The translations under genes were made by a program, and so were the position numbers. Below the pieces are notes generated by a model that did not search any database, was not told the origin of the DNA, and saw only the letters and a list, made by a program, of their open reading frames with translations. DNA of 64,000 nt from Calidifontibacillus erzurumensis (lineage in GTDB: Bacteria > Bacillota > Bacilli > Bacillales > Bacillaceae_J). Below, in pieces: positions 53,016 to 62,254 of this stretch (its first letter is position 1; every line of letters begins with the position of its first letter). The stretch is from positions 124,001-188,000 of the forward strand of contig NZ_JABTTE010000003.1 in assembly GCF_013303125.1 (NCBI RefSeq), written 5' to 3'.

Positions 53016-53598
53016 AATACTTTGATTTATTTGAATCAGTAGGTTTTAGAAATTTCCTTCTATCGGTAATGAAAAAACTGTCAGGTGCTATTGATTTATC
53101 ACGAAGTTTTACTTGCAGCTGATTTAATAATGAAGTGAGGTTTGCACGCTCATTTTCATCTACTATAAAGCTTATTCCATAAAGTTGGGTATGATCATTC
53201 GTTTCCCCTTTCCAAACGATGGAACCATACAACTCTATATTTTGCCCTAGAATCCTCGTGTTAAATTTTAAGACTAAATCTGATCGTACTGGAAGTTTTA
53301 CAATGGATTCAATTTTTAATCCTCCAGGTCCGATATCCTTTATTAATACATTAGTCGAACCAAGTTGAACTTTTTTTCCTTTAAATTCTGAAATTGTCAT
53401 ACCCGCACCAAGCGGAATGGGTAAATTAATTCTAAAAAATTGTCTTCGGTTTACAAAATTCAAATCTTCTTTATGATCAGTGTTTTCTTTCATCAAATAC
53501 ATTTCTTCGATACTTCTATCCACAGAACAACCTATCCCTTCTGCTAGGTTTTGAAACTGAGTAATGTTGCCATTGAACATAGCAGCTGTTATTTTCAA
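53014..53598 (-). CDS. Stand-alone PilZ-domain c-di-GMP receptor
   Basis: A 194-residue protein whose residues about 50-160 form a PilZ domain: RRQFFRINLP (RxxxR motif), then KDIGPGGLKI, where the usual D/N-x-S-x2-G has Gly for Ser. It is clearly paralogous to the C-terminal domain of the PAS-GGDEF-EAL-PilZ protein, sharing KVQLG, the DIGPGGL motif and the tail ENER..LTSLLNQ.Q.KLR. The start is uncertain: TTG at 53598 or ATG at 53580, neither with a good ribosome site, so an N-terminal truncation is possible. Confidence 0.75.
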   Translation of the reverse strand: MKITAAMFNGNITQFQNLAEGIGCSVDRSIEEMYLMKENTDHKEDLNFVNRRQFFRINLPIPLGAGMTISEFKGKKVQLGSTNVLIKDIGPGGLKIESIVKLPVRSDLVLKFNTRILGQNIELYGSIVWKGETNDHTQLYGISFIVDENERANLTSLLNQLQVKLRDKSIAPDSFFITDRRKFLKPTDSNKSKY

Positions 53599-53786
53599 TC
53601 GATCAATTTCAAAATGATTGTTTTCAGAAGCTTAAGGAATCCATATTAATTTTATCATAAAAAGGTTGTCCCACTTTTATCAATAGTTATTTTCTTACAT
53701 TATATAAAATATTATATTTTTATTCCGTTTGAATATTCCAATTCTTTATCGCAAATCAGAGTTATATTTCTCTTGTATTGAATTTT

Positions 53787-54386
53787 TTAGTCGATGAACT
53801 CCTCTAAATAAACATTATTCCATATTACTTGATTTCTGCCATTTTTCTTAGCGATATACATTGCTTGTTCAACAGCTTTTAAAAATTTATTTGAATCTTC
53901 CCAAATAAATGGCGTTTTTGTTCCTACTCCTACACTTACTGTGACATAATTTGATGTGATGGATTGACAGTGAGGAATTTTCATATTTTCAATACTTTGC
54001 CGAATTATTTCTGCGGTTTTCAATGCAGCATTAATGTTAGTCTCGGGGAGAAGTATAAAAAAAGTACCATCTGCAAATTTTGCTAATAAATCATCGGGGC
54101 CTTTCAATAAAGACTTCACTTTGATTACAATTTCCTTAACAGTTAGATCACCCAATTCTAAACCGTACGTTTCTTTATATAGTGGTAAATGATCAATATC
54201 AAAGACAACTAACGAAATCGGAGTTAATTTGTTCATAGCAGCTTCCCATTTTTTTCCAAAAATATCTTTGAAATAGTTGAAATTTGGAAGCATCGTTACC
54301 ATTTCTTTAGTTTGGAGATGCTCAATTTTAGAATTTAAAACGATGCTCTCATTAGGGAAATTTAATGAATCTTCTAAATAATTCAT
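53787..54386 (-). CDS. Degenerate GGDEF-domain protein
   Basis: A 199-residue soluble protein with the GGDEF fold but no active site. The motif position reads ADGTF (105-109), the substrate segment reads FDIDHLPLYKETYGLELGD with the usual Asn and Asp replaced by Lys and Glu, and RxxD reads GPDD. The C-terminal signature VTVSVGVGTKTP and AMYIAKKNGRNQV is kept. It cannot be a cyclase; it may bind c-di-GMP, GTP or a partner. ATG at 54386 follows GGAGGTGGATTAT. It shares direction with the PilZ gene 188 nt downstream. Confidence 0.82.
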   Translation of the reverse strand: MNYLEDSLNFPNESIVLNSKIEHLQTKEMVTMLPNFNYFKDIFGKKWEAAMNKLTPISLVVFDIDHLPLYKETYGLELGDLTVKEIVIKVKSLLKGPDDLLAKFADGTFFILLPETNINAALKTAEIIRQSIENMKIPHCQSITSNYVTVSVGVGTKTPFIWEDSNKFLKAVEQAMYIAKKNGRNQVIWNNVYLEEFID

Positions 54387-54480
54387 ATAATCCACCTCCA
54401 CTTTTAATTATATAGAGTTTTATAAGTGGAAGATAGTACTTATAAAAATTTTCATAATTTATTTAATAAAAAATCTACAG

Positions 54481-54855
54481 CTACTCTGGATAGTCCACTA
54501 AATTTGGAATCATATTTCGGATACCTCCACGAGGATCTTCGATATCTCCTTTGTAACGAGGAATTAAATGAAAATGCAAATGGTGGATCGTTTGGCCCCC
54601 GTATGAGCCAACATTAACTCCAATATTGTAACCATCAGGTGAATACTCACGTTCAAGAAATTGTTTTCCTAATTTGATTAATTCATGAATGTCGTAGATC
54701 TGTTGATCGTTAGCATCAAAATATGATTCAACATGTTCTTTCGGTATTATAAGCATATGACCTTTTTGAACAGGATATTTATCAAAAAAAGCTATAGCGT
54801 TTTTATTTTCTAAAAGAATTTGCTTTTTTTCTATTTGACAAAATGGACAAGTCAT
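54481..54855 (-). CDS. HIT-family nucleotide hydrolase
   Basis: A 124-residue histidine triad protein. The catalytic triad is IHHLHFHLIPRY near residues 89-100, and the N-terminal CPFC, with downstream His, suggests a structural zinc. Such proteins hydrolyse adenosine phosphoramidates or dinucleoside polyphosphates. The closest Bacillus relative would be the Hit/HinT group. ATG follows AAAGGAGGTTAAAAG. Confidence 0.9.
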   Translation of the reverse strand: MTCPFCQIEKKQILLENKNAIAFFDKYPVQKGHMLIIPKEHVESYFDANDQQIYDIHELIKLGKQFLEREYSPDGYNIGVNVGSYGGQTIHHLHFHLIPRYKGDIEDPRGGIRNMIPNLVDYPE

Positions 54856-55065
54856 CTTTTAACCTCCTTTTGAGCATTGAACCTATAAGACTGATCCAGT
54901 CAATAAACAACGTGGCTTGAAAGATTAAAAGAATAATACTTATTAATTTTTTAGTATGAAAGTCAATAGGTCTATTTTAAAAAAAAACCTATATCTTTAT
55001 ATGGAAGATACAAAATATGCTCTTCAGTTTTAATAATTTAAACCAAATGAAATGGGTGAAGGGTC

Positions 55066-55284
55066 ATGTATACTGTCCATTTTTATGAAAACAAAAATTT
55101 ATTGTTAAGCCAATGGCTAAAAAATATTCCTTCTGTAGGAGATGCATTAAAGATCAAAGGTCGAAAAGGAAAAGTTGTCGAAATTCAAAAGGTAAATGAA
55201 ACCACCATTCATGTTCAAGTAAATTTAGAAAAAGAAATTAAAAAAGCACCTTTGTTAGATACAAATAAAAAGAAAAAACGGTGA
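55066..55284 (+). CDS. Small basic protein with SH3-like beta domain
   Basis: A 72-residue protein. Residues 1-55 look like a small beta barrel (YTVHFYENKNLLLSQWLKN, VGDALKIKGRKGKVVEIQKV), followed by a Lys-rich tail. Function unknown. ATG follows GGGTGAAGGGTC. Frame length, start site and hydrophobic periodicity make it a real gene. Confidence 0.6.
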   Translation: MYTVHFYENKNLLLSQWLKNIPSVGDALKIKGRKGKVVEIQKVNETTIHVQVNLEKEIKKAPLLDTNKKKKR

Positions 55285-55378
55285 TGCTCTCCTAAGATTA
55301 ACTCAGGTATCCTAAAGGTGGCTACTACAATCATATACTCCCTTGACAATTTAATACTTTAGAGATTTCTCATACAAA

Positions 55379-55415
55379 GGGGTGTCTTGACCAAAGATGA
55401 CAAAGTCGACACCCT
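55379..55415 (-). terminator. Inverted repeat, possible pepF terminator
   Basis: On the minus strand GGGTGTC pairs with GACACCC around a 21-nt loop, followed by CTTTG. Weak T tract. Confidence 0.45.
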
Positions 55416-55426
55416 ACTTTTCTGTT

Positions 55427-57217
55427 TCACAATAATGAACCAAATTCCTTTACTAAGCCTCCAAATTTTTTTAGAGTGTTTTCAATTGGAACTGGACTTG
55501 TCAAATCAACACCAGTCTTTTTTAGCAACTCAAGCGGATAATCTGAACTGCCGCTTTTTAAAAATTTTATATAAGAGTTGAGGGTTTTTTTATCGCCTTC
55601 TAGTATTTTTGTTGCCAAATGAATAGCTGAAGCAAATCCAGTCGCATATTTATATACATAAAACGGACGATAAAAATGTGGTATTCGAGCCCACCCATAT
55701 TTTACTTCCTCATCAAAAACGATGTCTGGTCCATAATAATCCCTGAACAATGTTTCATATGTTTTGTTGAACACATCTACATTTAGCGGAATTCCTCGTT
55801 CTGCCATTTCGTGGGTTTTCATTTCAAATTCGGCAAACATCACTTGGGTAAAAAATGTCCCCTTGAATAGATCAATAAAATGATTCAAAAGATATTTCCT
55901 TACTTTTAAATCTTTTTCTTCATTTAATAAATACTGTATTAATAATACTTCGTTTACAGTTGAAGCTACTTCCGCAACAAATATGCTGTAGCTGGCTGTG
56001 ATTTGCGGCTGATACTCACTACTGAGTTTACTGTGAACCCCGTGTCCACATTCATGTACGAGCGTAAACAAACTATCTAGATCATCACGATAGTTTAATA
56101 ATATATAAGGATGGACACCATAAACCCCAAGATTGTAAGCTCCAGAACGTTTTCCCGGTGTTTCCCTTACATCAATATACCTAGAATTTTTAAATTCCTT
56201 TAAAATTTCCAAATAATCGTCCCCAAGCGGTGCCAAAGCTTTTAACATTGTTTCATAAGCTTTTTCGTAAGGGATTTCTTGTTTAACTCCAGATACTAGC
56301 GGAGCACTTAAATCATATTGACGTAATTCCTCAAGATTCAATTTCTCTTTGCGTATACGTATATATTCGTGCAACGGGGCGATATTTTGTTTAGTTGCTT
56401 CAATAAGATTTAAATAAACTTCTTTCGGTACGTTATCAGCAAATAAAGCTTTTTCCAATGCAGATGGATAATTACGAATTCTTGCTAATGTAACATTGTT
56501 TTTAATAGCAGCTGAGAGTGTTGAGGCGATTGTATTTTTTGCCTCAACATATGGTTTATAATATGCTTTATAAGCTTCACAACGTTTTTGGCGATTTTCA
56601 TCTTCAATTAATTTTGCATAAAGGCCTCTTGTTAATGGAATTTTATTCCCATTTTTATCAGTGACTTCCCCAAATTTTATATCTGCATTATTGATCATTT
56701 TAAATGTTACGCTCGGTGCAGATAGAGCTTCACCTAATTGTGATAATAGTTCTTCTTGTTCTTTCTTTAAAACATGAGGCTTATATCGGAAAGAATCGAA
56801 TAAATCTTCTTCAAAATACTTTAACCCTTCCACTTCGGCGATAAATTCTTTTAATGTTATTTCATCCAGACTAAGTAAAAAAGGCATAAAAAACGAAGTG
56901 GCAGAATTAACTTTTACACTGAGTGCTTTCGCTCGATCTAATAATGCTTGCGAACTTGTCACTCTTGTATCCTCATCTAGTTTCAACATGCTGTATGCAT
57001 ATAAATGTTTCAATTTGTATGAAACTTCTTCTTTTAGTTTTAAAAAAGCAAATAAAGTTTTCCCATTTGTAATTGCACCATCAAATTCCTTTAATTTTGC
57101 AATACTTTGTTCAATTCGTGTAAAGTCTTCTTCCCATTTTTCAAGATTAGGATAAATATCTGCCAAGTTCCATTTTTCATGGGCCGGTACTTCTGAGCGT
57201 GATTGATATGTTGTCAT
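55427..57217 (-). CDS. pepF: Oligoendopeptidase F
   Basis: A 596-residue M3B zinc metallopeptidase that degrades short peptides in the cytosol. The zinc motif is H-ECG-H in LVHECGHGVHSKL, with the downstream Glu in SIFVAEVAST. It opens with RSEVPAHEKWNLADIYP, typical of PepF. ATG at 57217 follows AAAGGAGCGTTCAACTGAA. In B. subtilis, PepF overproduction affects sporulation by degrading the PhrA peptide. Single gene. Confidence 0.95.
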   Translation of the reverse strand: MTTYQSRSEVPAHEKWNLADIYPNLEKWEEDFTRIEQSIAKLKEFDGAITNGKTLFAFLKLKEEVSYKLKHLYAYSMLKLDEDTRVTSSQALLDRAKALSVKVNSATSFFMPFLLSLDEITLKEFIAEVEGLKYFEEDLFDSFRYKPHVLKKEQEELLSQLGEALSAPSVTFKMINNADIKFGEVTDKNGNKIPLTRGLYAKLIEDENRQKRCEAYKAYYKPYVEAKNTIASTLSAAIKNNVTLARIRNYPSALEKALFADNVPKEVYLNLIEATKQNIAPLHEYIRIRKEKLNLEELRQYDLSAPLVSGVKQEIPYEKAYETMLKALAPLGDDYLEILKEFKNSRYIDVRETPGKRSGAYNLGVYGVHPYILLNYRDDLDSLFTLVHECGHGVHSKLSSEYQPQITASYSIFVAEVASTVNEVLLIQYLLNEEKDLKVRKYLLNHFIDLFKGTFFTQVMFAEFEMKTHEMAERGIPLNVDVFNKTYETLFRDYYGPDIVFDEEVKYGWARIPHFYRPFYVYKYATGFASAIHLATKILEGDKKTLNSYIKFLKSGSSDYPLELLKKTGVDLTSPVPIENTLKKFGGLVKEFGSLL

Positions 57218-57453
57218 TTCAGTTGAACGCTCCTTTTTTTTAGTTTATGTATTAATCATATTATTAAATGAAGGTTTTCATATCACTTATTTTATCATAC
57301 TTGCTGATCCCTCCCTTCCCTTTTTTATACCACTTTGTGTTCTTTGAGTTTGATCTTGTCTCTCAAATTCCCCAAATTTTTATGAGCGTTAACTATGTAA
57401 ATTGAAATTAATTAAGACGTTTTACCGCCCCTTTTATCTTTTGCAATTAAAAT

Positions 57454-57476
57454 ATTAATAACTATTGGTTATTAAT
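57454..57476. promoter_or_regulatory. Probable LysR-type operator
   Basis: ATTAATAAC and GTTATTAAT are perfect inverted arms separated by TATTG, 87 bp before the LysR start. It contains the T-N11-A pattern of LysR boxes. The remaining intergenic sequence (57218-57562) shows only AT-rich promoter-like DNA. Confidence 0.6.
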
Positions 57477-57562
57477 TTTATGCATATTAAGAATTAGAAG
57501 TTATATTTTAATGAGAGTATGATATTGTATAAAGAAAACTAAACATTAATGAGGTTTTATTT

Positions 57563-58432
57563 ATGGAGTGGCATCAGATTTATTATTTTCAGACCGTTGC
57601 GAGAACACAGCATATTACGAAAGCTGCAAAGGAATTGTCTATTTCCCAACCCGCCCTTAGTCGGGCCATTCATAAACTTGAAATAGAATTAGGTGTTAAG
57701 TTATTTGATAGAAAAGGGAGAAACATCTTTTTAAATCGATATGGAAAAATGTTTCTCAACCGAGTAGAACAAGCGATAAAACAAATTGAAATAGGTAAAC
57801 AAGAAATAATAGATGAAATTCATCCTGAACATGGGACAATTTCTTTAGCATTTTTACCATCGCTTGGAATCAGTTTTGTTCCTGATATTTTGAGCAATTT
57901 CCGTTCAAGATACCCACATATCAAATTTCAGTTGCACCAAGCTTCGAATGAAGAAATTTTTAACCAAGTAAAATCTGGGAAAGTTGATTTAGCGTTTCTT
58001 ACGCTATTAACCACTGACGAGGATATTTGGTGGCAACCATTATTAACAGAGGAACTATTTTTAATAGTATCGAATACCCACCCGCTTGCTAATTATGATG
58101 AAGTCGAGTTAGCAATGATCAAAGGCGAGCCATTTATTACTTTCCGTGAAGGATATGGGTTACGTACAATTATTCAAAACTTCTGTATGAAGGCGGGGCT
58201 TTCACCTGATATTGTTTTTGAAGGAGAAGATATTGGGACGGTTTCAGGTTTAGTTAGTGCAGGATTAGGAGTATCGTTAGTACCTGATGTAAAAGTGATT
58301 GATAAAAGTAAAGTCAAGCTCATTCGTGTAAAAAATCCGCTTTGTACCCGGGATATTGGTATTGCACGATTAAAAAATAGCTATCTTTCACCTGCTACCA
58401 AAAAATTTATCGATTTTGTAAAAGGCTTGTAA
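57563..58432 (+). CDS. LysR-family transcriptional regulator
   Basis: A 289-residue regulator with the N-terminal winged helix (YYFQTVARTQHITKAAKELS, SQPALSRAIHKLEIELGVKLFDR) and a C-terminal periplasmic-binding-like effector domain (about 90-289). It lies upstream of and in the same direction as two MFS transporter genes, which it likely controls. Effector unknown. ATG follows AATGAGGTTTTATTT. A palindromic site lies upstream. Confidence 0.92.
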   Translation: MEWHQIYYFQTVARTQHITKAAKELSISQPALSRAIHKLEIELGVKLFDRKGRNIFLNRYGKMFLNRVEQAIKQIEIGKQEIIDEIHPEHGTISLAFLPSLGISFVPDILSNFRSRYPHIKFQLHQASNEEIFNQVKSGKVDLAFLTLLTTDEDIWWQPLLTEELFLIVSNTHPLANYDEVELAMIKGEPFITFREGYGLRTIIQNFCMKAGLSPDIVFEGEDIGTVSGLVSAGLGVSLVPDVKVIDKSKVKLIRVKNPLCTRDIGIARLKNSYLSPATKKFIDFVKGL

Positions 58433-58559
58433 AAAAATTGGACGAGCAGCTTGTCTAAATTTAAACACATTTGAAACATCTTTTTGAAGGACAATTGGTG
58501 TTGGGAAGAAAATTTAACCACAATTCAATACTAATTGAAATCAAATAAAGGGGTCTTCA

Positions 58560-59783
58560 TTGATTATGGATTTTATACAACGTGGAACAAGACAATTTTT
58601 ATTTGTTAATATTGCTTTATTTGCAGGTGGCTTTACCACTTTTGCAATACTTTGGGGAACACAGCCCCTCCTACCAGAAATAAGCAAAGAATTTCAGCTT
58701 TCACCAGCAGTGGCAAGTTTAAGCTTATCCTCAACAACAATAGCTTTAGCTATCAGCATGTTAATAGCCGGTTCTTTATCGGAAGTGTTTGGAAGAAAAC
58801 CGGTCATGACATTCGCGCTATTAACATCTTCAATTATAGCAGTTTTTACTGCGTTTAGTCCTAACTTTCATCTGCTCCTTTTCGGTCGGATTTTGCTTGG
58901 GATCACTCTCGCCGGTTTGCCAGCGGTCGCAATGGCTTATTTAGGTGAAGAAATCGAACCAAAAAGCTTGGGAATGGCTATGGGGCTTTATATTAGCGGA
59001 AATTCAGTCGGGGGCATGGCCGGCCGAATTATTTGCGGAATTTTAACAGATTTATTTAATTGGCGAATTGCTCTAGCTGGAATAGGTATTATTAGTTTAA
59101 TAGCAAGTATAATCTTTTGGTTGATTTTACCACATTCTTCTCATTTCAAAGCTAGAAAATTGGAGATTAAACCATTGGTCCTTTCGCTTTTTACGCAATT
59201 TAAAGAACCAAGTCTTGTTTATTTATTTATGATTAGCTTTCTGTTAATGGGAAGTTTCGTATCATTGTATAATTATATTGGTTTTCAACTTATTGCTCCT
59301 CCTTATTCATTAAGTCAGACGTTAGTTGGGTTTATTTTTATCGTTTATACGGTTGGTACTTTTAGCTCTACATGGATGGGAATGCTGGCAGACCAATATG
59401 GGAAAAAGAAATTATTACAAATTTCATTGGTAATTTTACTGGTCGGTGCCTTTCTAACACTAAATACATCTTTATGGATAAAAATTATTGGAATAGCAAT
59501 CTTTACATTTGGTTTTTTTGCTGGACATTCTATTGCCTCAAGCTGGGTTGGACAATTGGCCACTCATGATAAAGCCCAGGCTGCAGGATTATATTTATTT
59601 TTCTATTATGCAGGCTCAAGTATTGGCGGTACGGTGAGCGGTACATTTTACAGTAGTTTTGGCTGGATTGGTGTTATAATGATGATTACTGTTCTTAGTA
59701 TTTCATCTATTATTCTATCAATGCGCATAGCAGCTCGCAAATCAAGCCGATTCCTACAAAAGAGTTCACCCCATCAAGTTTAA
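58560..59783 (+). CDS. MFS transporter, YnfM-like
   Basis: About 407 residues, 12 helices. The pattern ILWGTQPLLPEISKEFQLSPA and the A-motif GSLSEVFGRKPVM are characteristic of YnfM-type arabinose-polymer/drug exporters. TTG at 58560 lies 6-7 nt after AAAGGGG; ATG at 58566 is an alternative with poorer spacing. It follows the LysR gene by 127 nt and precedes a second MFS gene, so the trio is probably an inducible efflux unit. Substrate unknown. Confidence 0.85.
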   Translation: MIMDFIQRGTRQFLFVNIALFAGGFTTFAILWGTQPLLPEISKEFQLSPAVASLSLSSTTIALAISMLIAGSLSEVFGRKPVMTFALLTSSIIAVFTAFSPNFHLLLFGRILLGITLAGLPAVAMAYLGEEIEPKSLGMAMGLYISGNSVGGMAGRIICGILTDLFNWRIALAGIGIISLIASIIFWLILPHSSHFKARKLEIKPLVLSLFTQFKEPSLVYLFMISFLLMGSFVSLYNYIGFQLIAPPYSLSQTLVGFIFIVYTVGTFSSTWMGMLADQYGKKKLLQISLVILLVGAFLTLNTSLWIKIIGIAIFTFGFFAGHSIASSWVGQLATHDKAQAAGLYLFFYYAGSSIGGTVSGTFYSSFGWIGVIMMITVLSISSIILSMRIAARKSSRFLQKSSPHQV

Positions 59784-59829
59784 ACATGAAAAATTCAAAT
59801 GCGTTATCTCGAAATAAGAAGGTGATTGT

Positions 59830-61044
59830 TTGGCAAAAAAACCTTTTCTCTTTTTAATTGGTGGAATATTTGCATTAATGGTTGCAATGGGAATCGGTAG
59901 ATTTGCATATACACCACTGCTTGTACATATGCAAAATGATCTTGGTTTTTCAGATGCCGTTGCTGGTTATTTAGCAACAACCAATTATGCTGGTTACTTA
60001 ATCGGTGCTATCATTGCTAGTATGATACCGATGAATGGACAAAAAACAAGCTACTTGCGCAAAAGTTTGATCCTCAGTGTTTTTACAACTACATTGATGG
60101 GAGCAACACATTTTTATTGGCTTATGTTTGTGCTTCGATTTTTATCCGGTGTTGCAAGTGCGTTTGTATTTATTGTTTCTTCAAGCATTGTGCTAGACAG
60201 ACTTGCTAAAATAAAAAAAACATATTGGTCTGGATTATTTTACAGTGGGGTAGGCCTTGGAATCTTTTTTACAAGCCTTATCATTCCAAAATTCAATCAA
60301 ATTTTTGAATGGGAAGGATCTTGGGCAGGTTTAGGTATAATTAGTGGCATCCTTACTCTTTACATTTCATTTTCTGTTATAGAATTGAAAACATATAAAG
60401 AAAATCAACAGAATCAACAATTTTCCCTTCAAATCCCATCGGACAAATCCCTTTCTTGGCTTATTATTGCTTACGGTCTTGAAGGATTAGGATATATTGT
60501 TACGGGTACTTTTATTGTTGTAATAGCTGAAAAAAATGTGTTATTAACTTTTGATCCTATTTTCATATGGATGGTTGTTGGTTTAGCTGCCATTCCTTCC
60601 TCCTATATGTGGTCAATATTAGGCAAAAAATGGAGATATGTCCACGCATTAATTTTAGCGATGCTTTTACAAGCAATCGGTATTTGTTTACCTGTAATTT
60701 CAGCATCTCCAAATTTATTGCTCATAAGCGCGGTTATATTCGGGGGGACTTTTATGGGAATTACAAATCTGGCAACTACACTATGCCGACAAATAGACCC
60801 AAACAATAGCAGCCGGACTATCGGGATTATGACAGTGGTTTATGCAATTGGCCAAATGATTGGACCTTCAATTGCAGGTATTATAGCAGATATTACAAAT
60901 AACTATAATTCTTCCTTATTCGGTGCTGCCATGGTTGTATTTATTGGCGGTTGTTTGCTTATTAACTGTATCCCATTTGAAAAGAAACAAACGGAATTTG
61001 CCAATGAACAATTAACAACAGGAAAAAGAAAAATTAATCTTTAA
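59830..61044 (+). CDS. MFS transporter, YbfB/YjiJ family
   Basis: A 404-residue, 12-helix transporter. It opens with the YbfB/YjiJ signature GIGRFAYTPLLVHMQ and GYLATTNYAGYLIGA. TTG start at 59830 after AAGGTGATTGT, 46 nt behind the first MFS gene, so they are probably cotranscribed. Substrate unknown. Confidence 0.87.
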   Translation: MAKKPFLFLIGGIFALMVAMGIGRFAYTPLLVHMQNDLGFSDAVAGYLATTNYAGYLIGAIIASMIPMNGQKTSYLRKSLILSVFTTTLMGATHFYWLMFVLRFLSGVASAFVFIVSSSIVLDRLAKIKKTYWSGLFYSGVGLGIFFTSLIIPKFNQIFEWEGSWAGLGIISGILTLYISFSVIELKTYKENQQNQQFSLQIPSDKSLSWLIIAYGLEGLGYIVTGTFIVVIAEKNVLLTFDPIFIWMVVGLAAIPSSYMWSILGKKWRYVHALILAMLLQAIGICLPVISASPNLLLISAVIFGGTFMGITNLATTLCRQIDPNNSSRTIGIMTVVYAIGQMIGPSIAGIIADITNNYNSSLFGAAMVVFIGGCLLINCIPFEKKQTEFANEQLTTGKRKINL

Positions 61045-61694
61045 AATAATACGGACAAGTAAGCATTAGTCAAAGCGCTTCTATTTTACAACAAGCAGAA
61101 CAAAATCTTTATATAAAAACTTTCCTTAAATTAAAAAGTTCCATTTAACCTTTTTGAGGTCAAAAACTACTTATTAAAAAATTAAGATAACGATTTTCGA
61201 TTTCATTTTTCTTAAAGAAAATTTTTGAATCAGCCTTAGATTAGAATTATGACAACTTATTTGTCCCATGTTCGACTTTAATAATTTATAGATAATTGGT
61301 TTCATCTCTCATCTTTTTTTAGAGTGTGGAAATAAAAATAAGCATTTGCAGCATTTTAAAGAACAAATACGGTAAAATTTTTTTAAATCGATTTGTTCAT
61401 TAATGTCTTATAAAACTAAAATACGAATAACAATAAATCATCTACTCTCTTTTTGAACGATTTTTATTCTAAATCTAATACATATTGAAAAAAATAAAAA
61501 TTTCGACCTAAGAGCTTCCCCTTTTCTAATCGAATACCCCTATTACCACAAAAAATAGCTCGTTCATATAAAACTTCAATTGTTTTACGATTTTCACCTA
61601 TTGACAATGGAAAATTTATGATAAAAATACAGGCAAAAATGTCCCGGGATTAATAAGATACATTAATCGGAATTTCAATTGAAGGAGGACCATC
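61045..61694. other. Non-coding stretch
   Basis: About 650 bp of AT-rich DNA. I find no supported frame, RNA motif or strong hairpin. It holds the promoter of the CHRD gene near its right end and whatever ends the MFS transcript. Confidence 0.4.
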
Positions 61695-62111
61695 ATGGGA
61701 CAAAATAATGAATTATTTTTTGCAAGATTATCGGGTGTAGAAGAAGTACCACCTGTGAGAACAAAAGCTTTCGGAGTTGCAAAGTTTAAAGTAAGTTCAA
61801 CCGAAAGAAAAATTGGATATAAATTAACTGTCAATGATCTCAAAAATTTTACTGTAGCTCATATTCATCTTGGGAGGAGATGTATGAACGGGCCAATCGT
61901 GGCTTTTTTATTCGGTCCAATTGATCCTGCTATTAGTGTAAATCAAGGGGTTGTTGAAGGTATCATTACAGCAGAAAACCTTGTAGGGCCACTTCAAGGT
62001 AGGCCGCTTTCGGATTTATTAAATGCCATGCGAGCTGGAAGAGCTTATGTTAATGTCCATACAGTTCAAAATCCAAACGGAGAAATTCGAGGACAAATTC
62101 AACCATGCTGA
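61695..62111 (+). CDS. CHRD-domain protein
   Basis: A 138-residue protein consisting of one CHRD domain: ARLSGVEEVPPVRTKAFGVAKF, then AHIHLGRR and YVNVHTVQNPNGEIRGQI. CHRD domains occur in chordin and many bacterial surface proteins. This one has no signal peptide, so it may be a spore-surface or cytosolic protein; function unknown. ATG follows GAAGGAGGACCATC. Confidence 0.87.
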   Translation: MGQNNELFFARLSGVEEVPPVRTKAFGVAKFKVSSTERKIGYKLTVNDLKNFTVAHIHLGRRCMNGPIVAFLFGPIDPAISVNQGVVEGIITAENLVGPLQGRPLSDLLNAMRAGRAYVNVHTVQNPNGEIRGQIQPC

Positions 62112-62141
62112 TCTAAATTATTGTATTGTAAAGAATAATTA

Positions 62142-62182
62142 AAAGGTCTGACAGCACTTCCTATCAGACCTTTGTTCATTTT
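62142..62182. terminator. Bidirectional terminator between the CHRD gene and the ba3 oxidase
   Basis: AAAGGTCTGA (62142-62151) pairs with TCAGACCTTT (62164-62173); T-rich on both strands. Confidence 0.85.
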
Positions 62183-62254
62183 ATTACAATTATTGTTACT
62201 GTTTAACCACTTTCTTCTATATTAATACTTTTTCCTTTTATTATTTATTGACAA

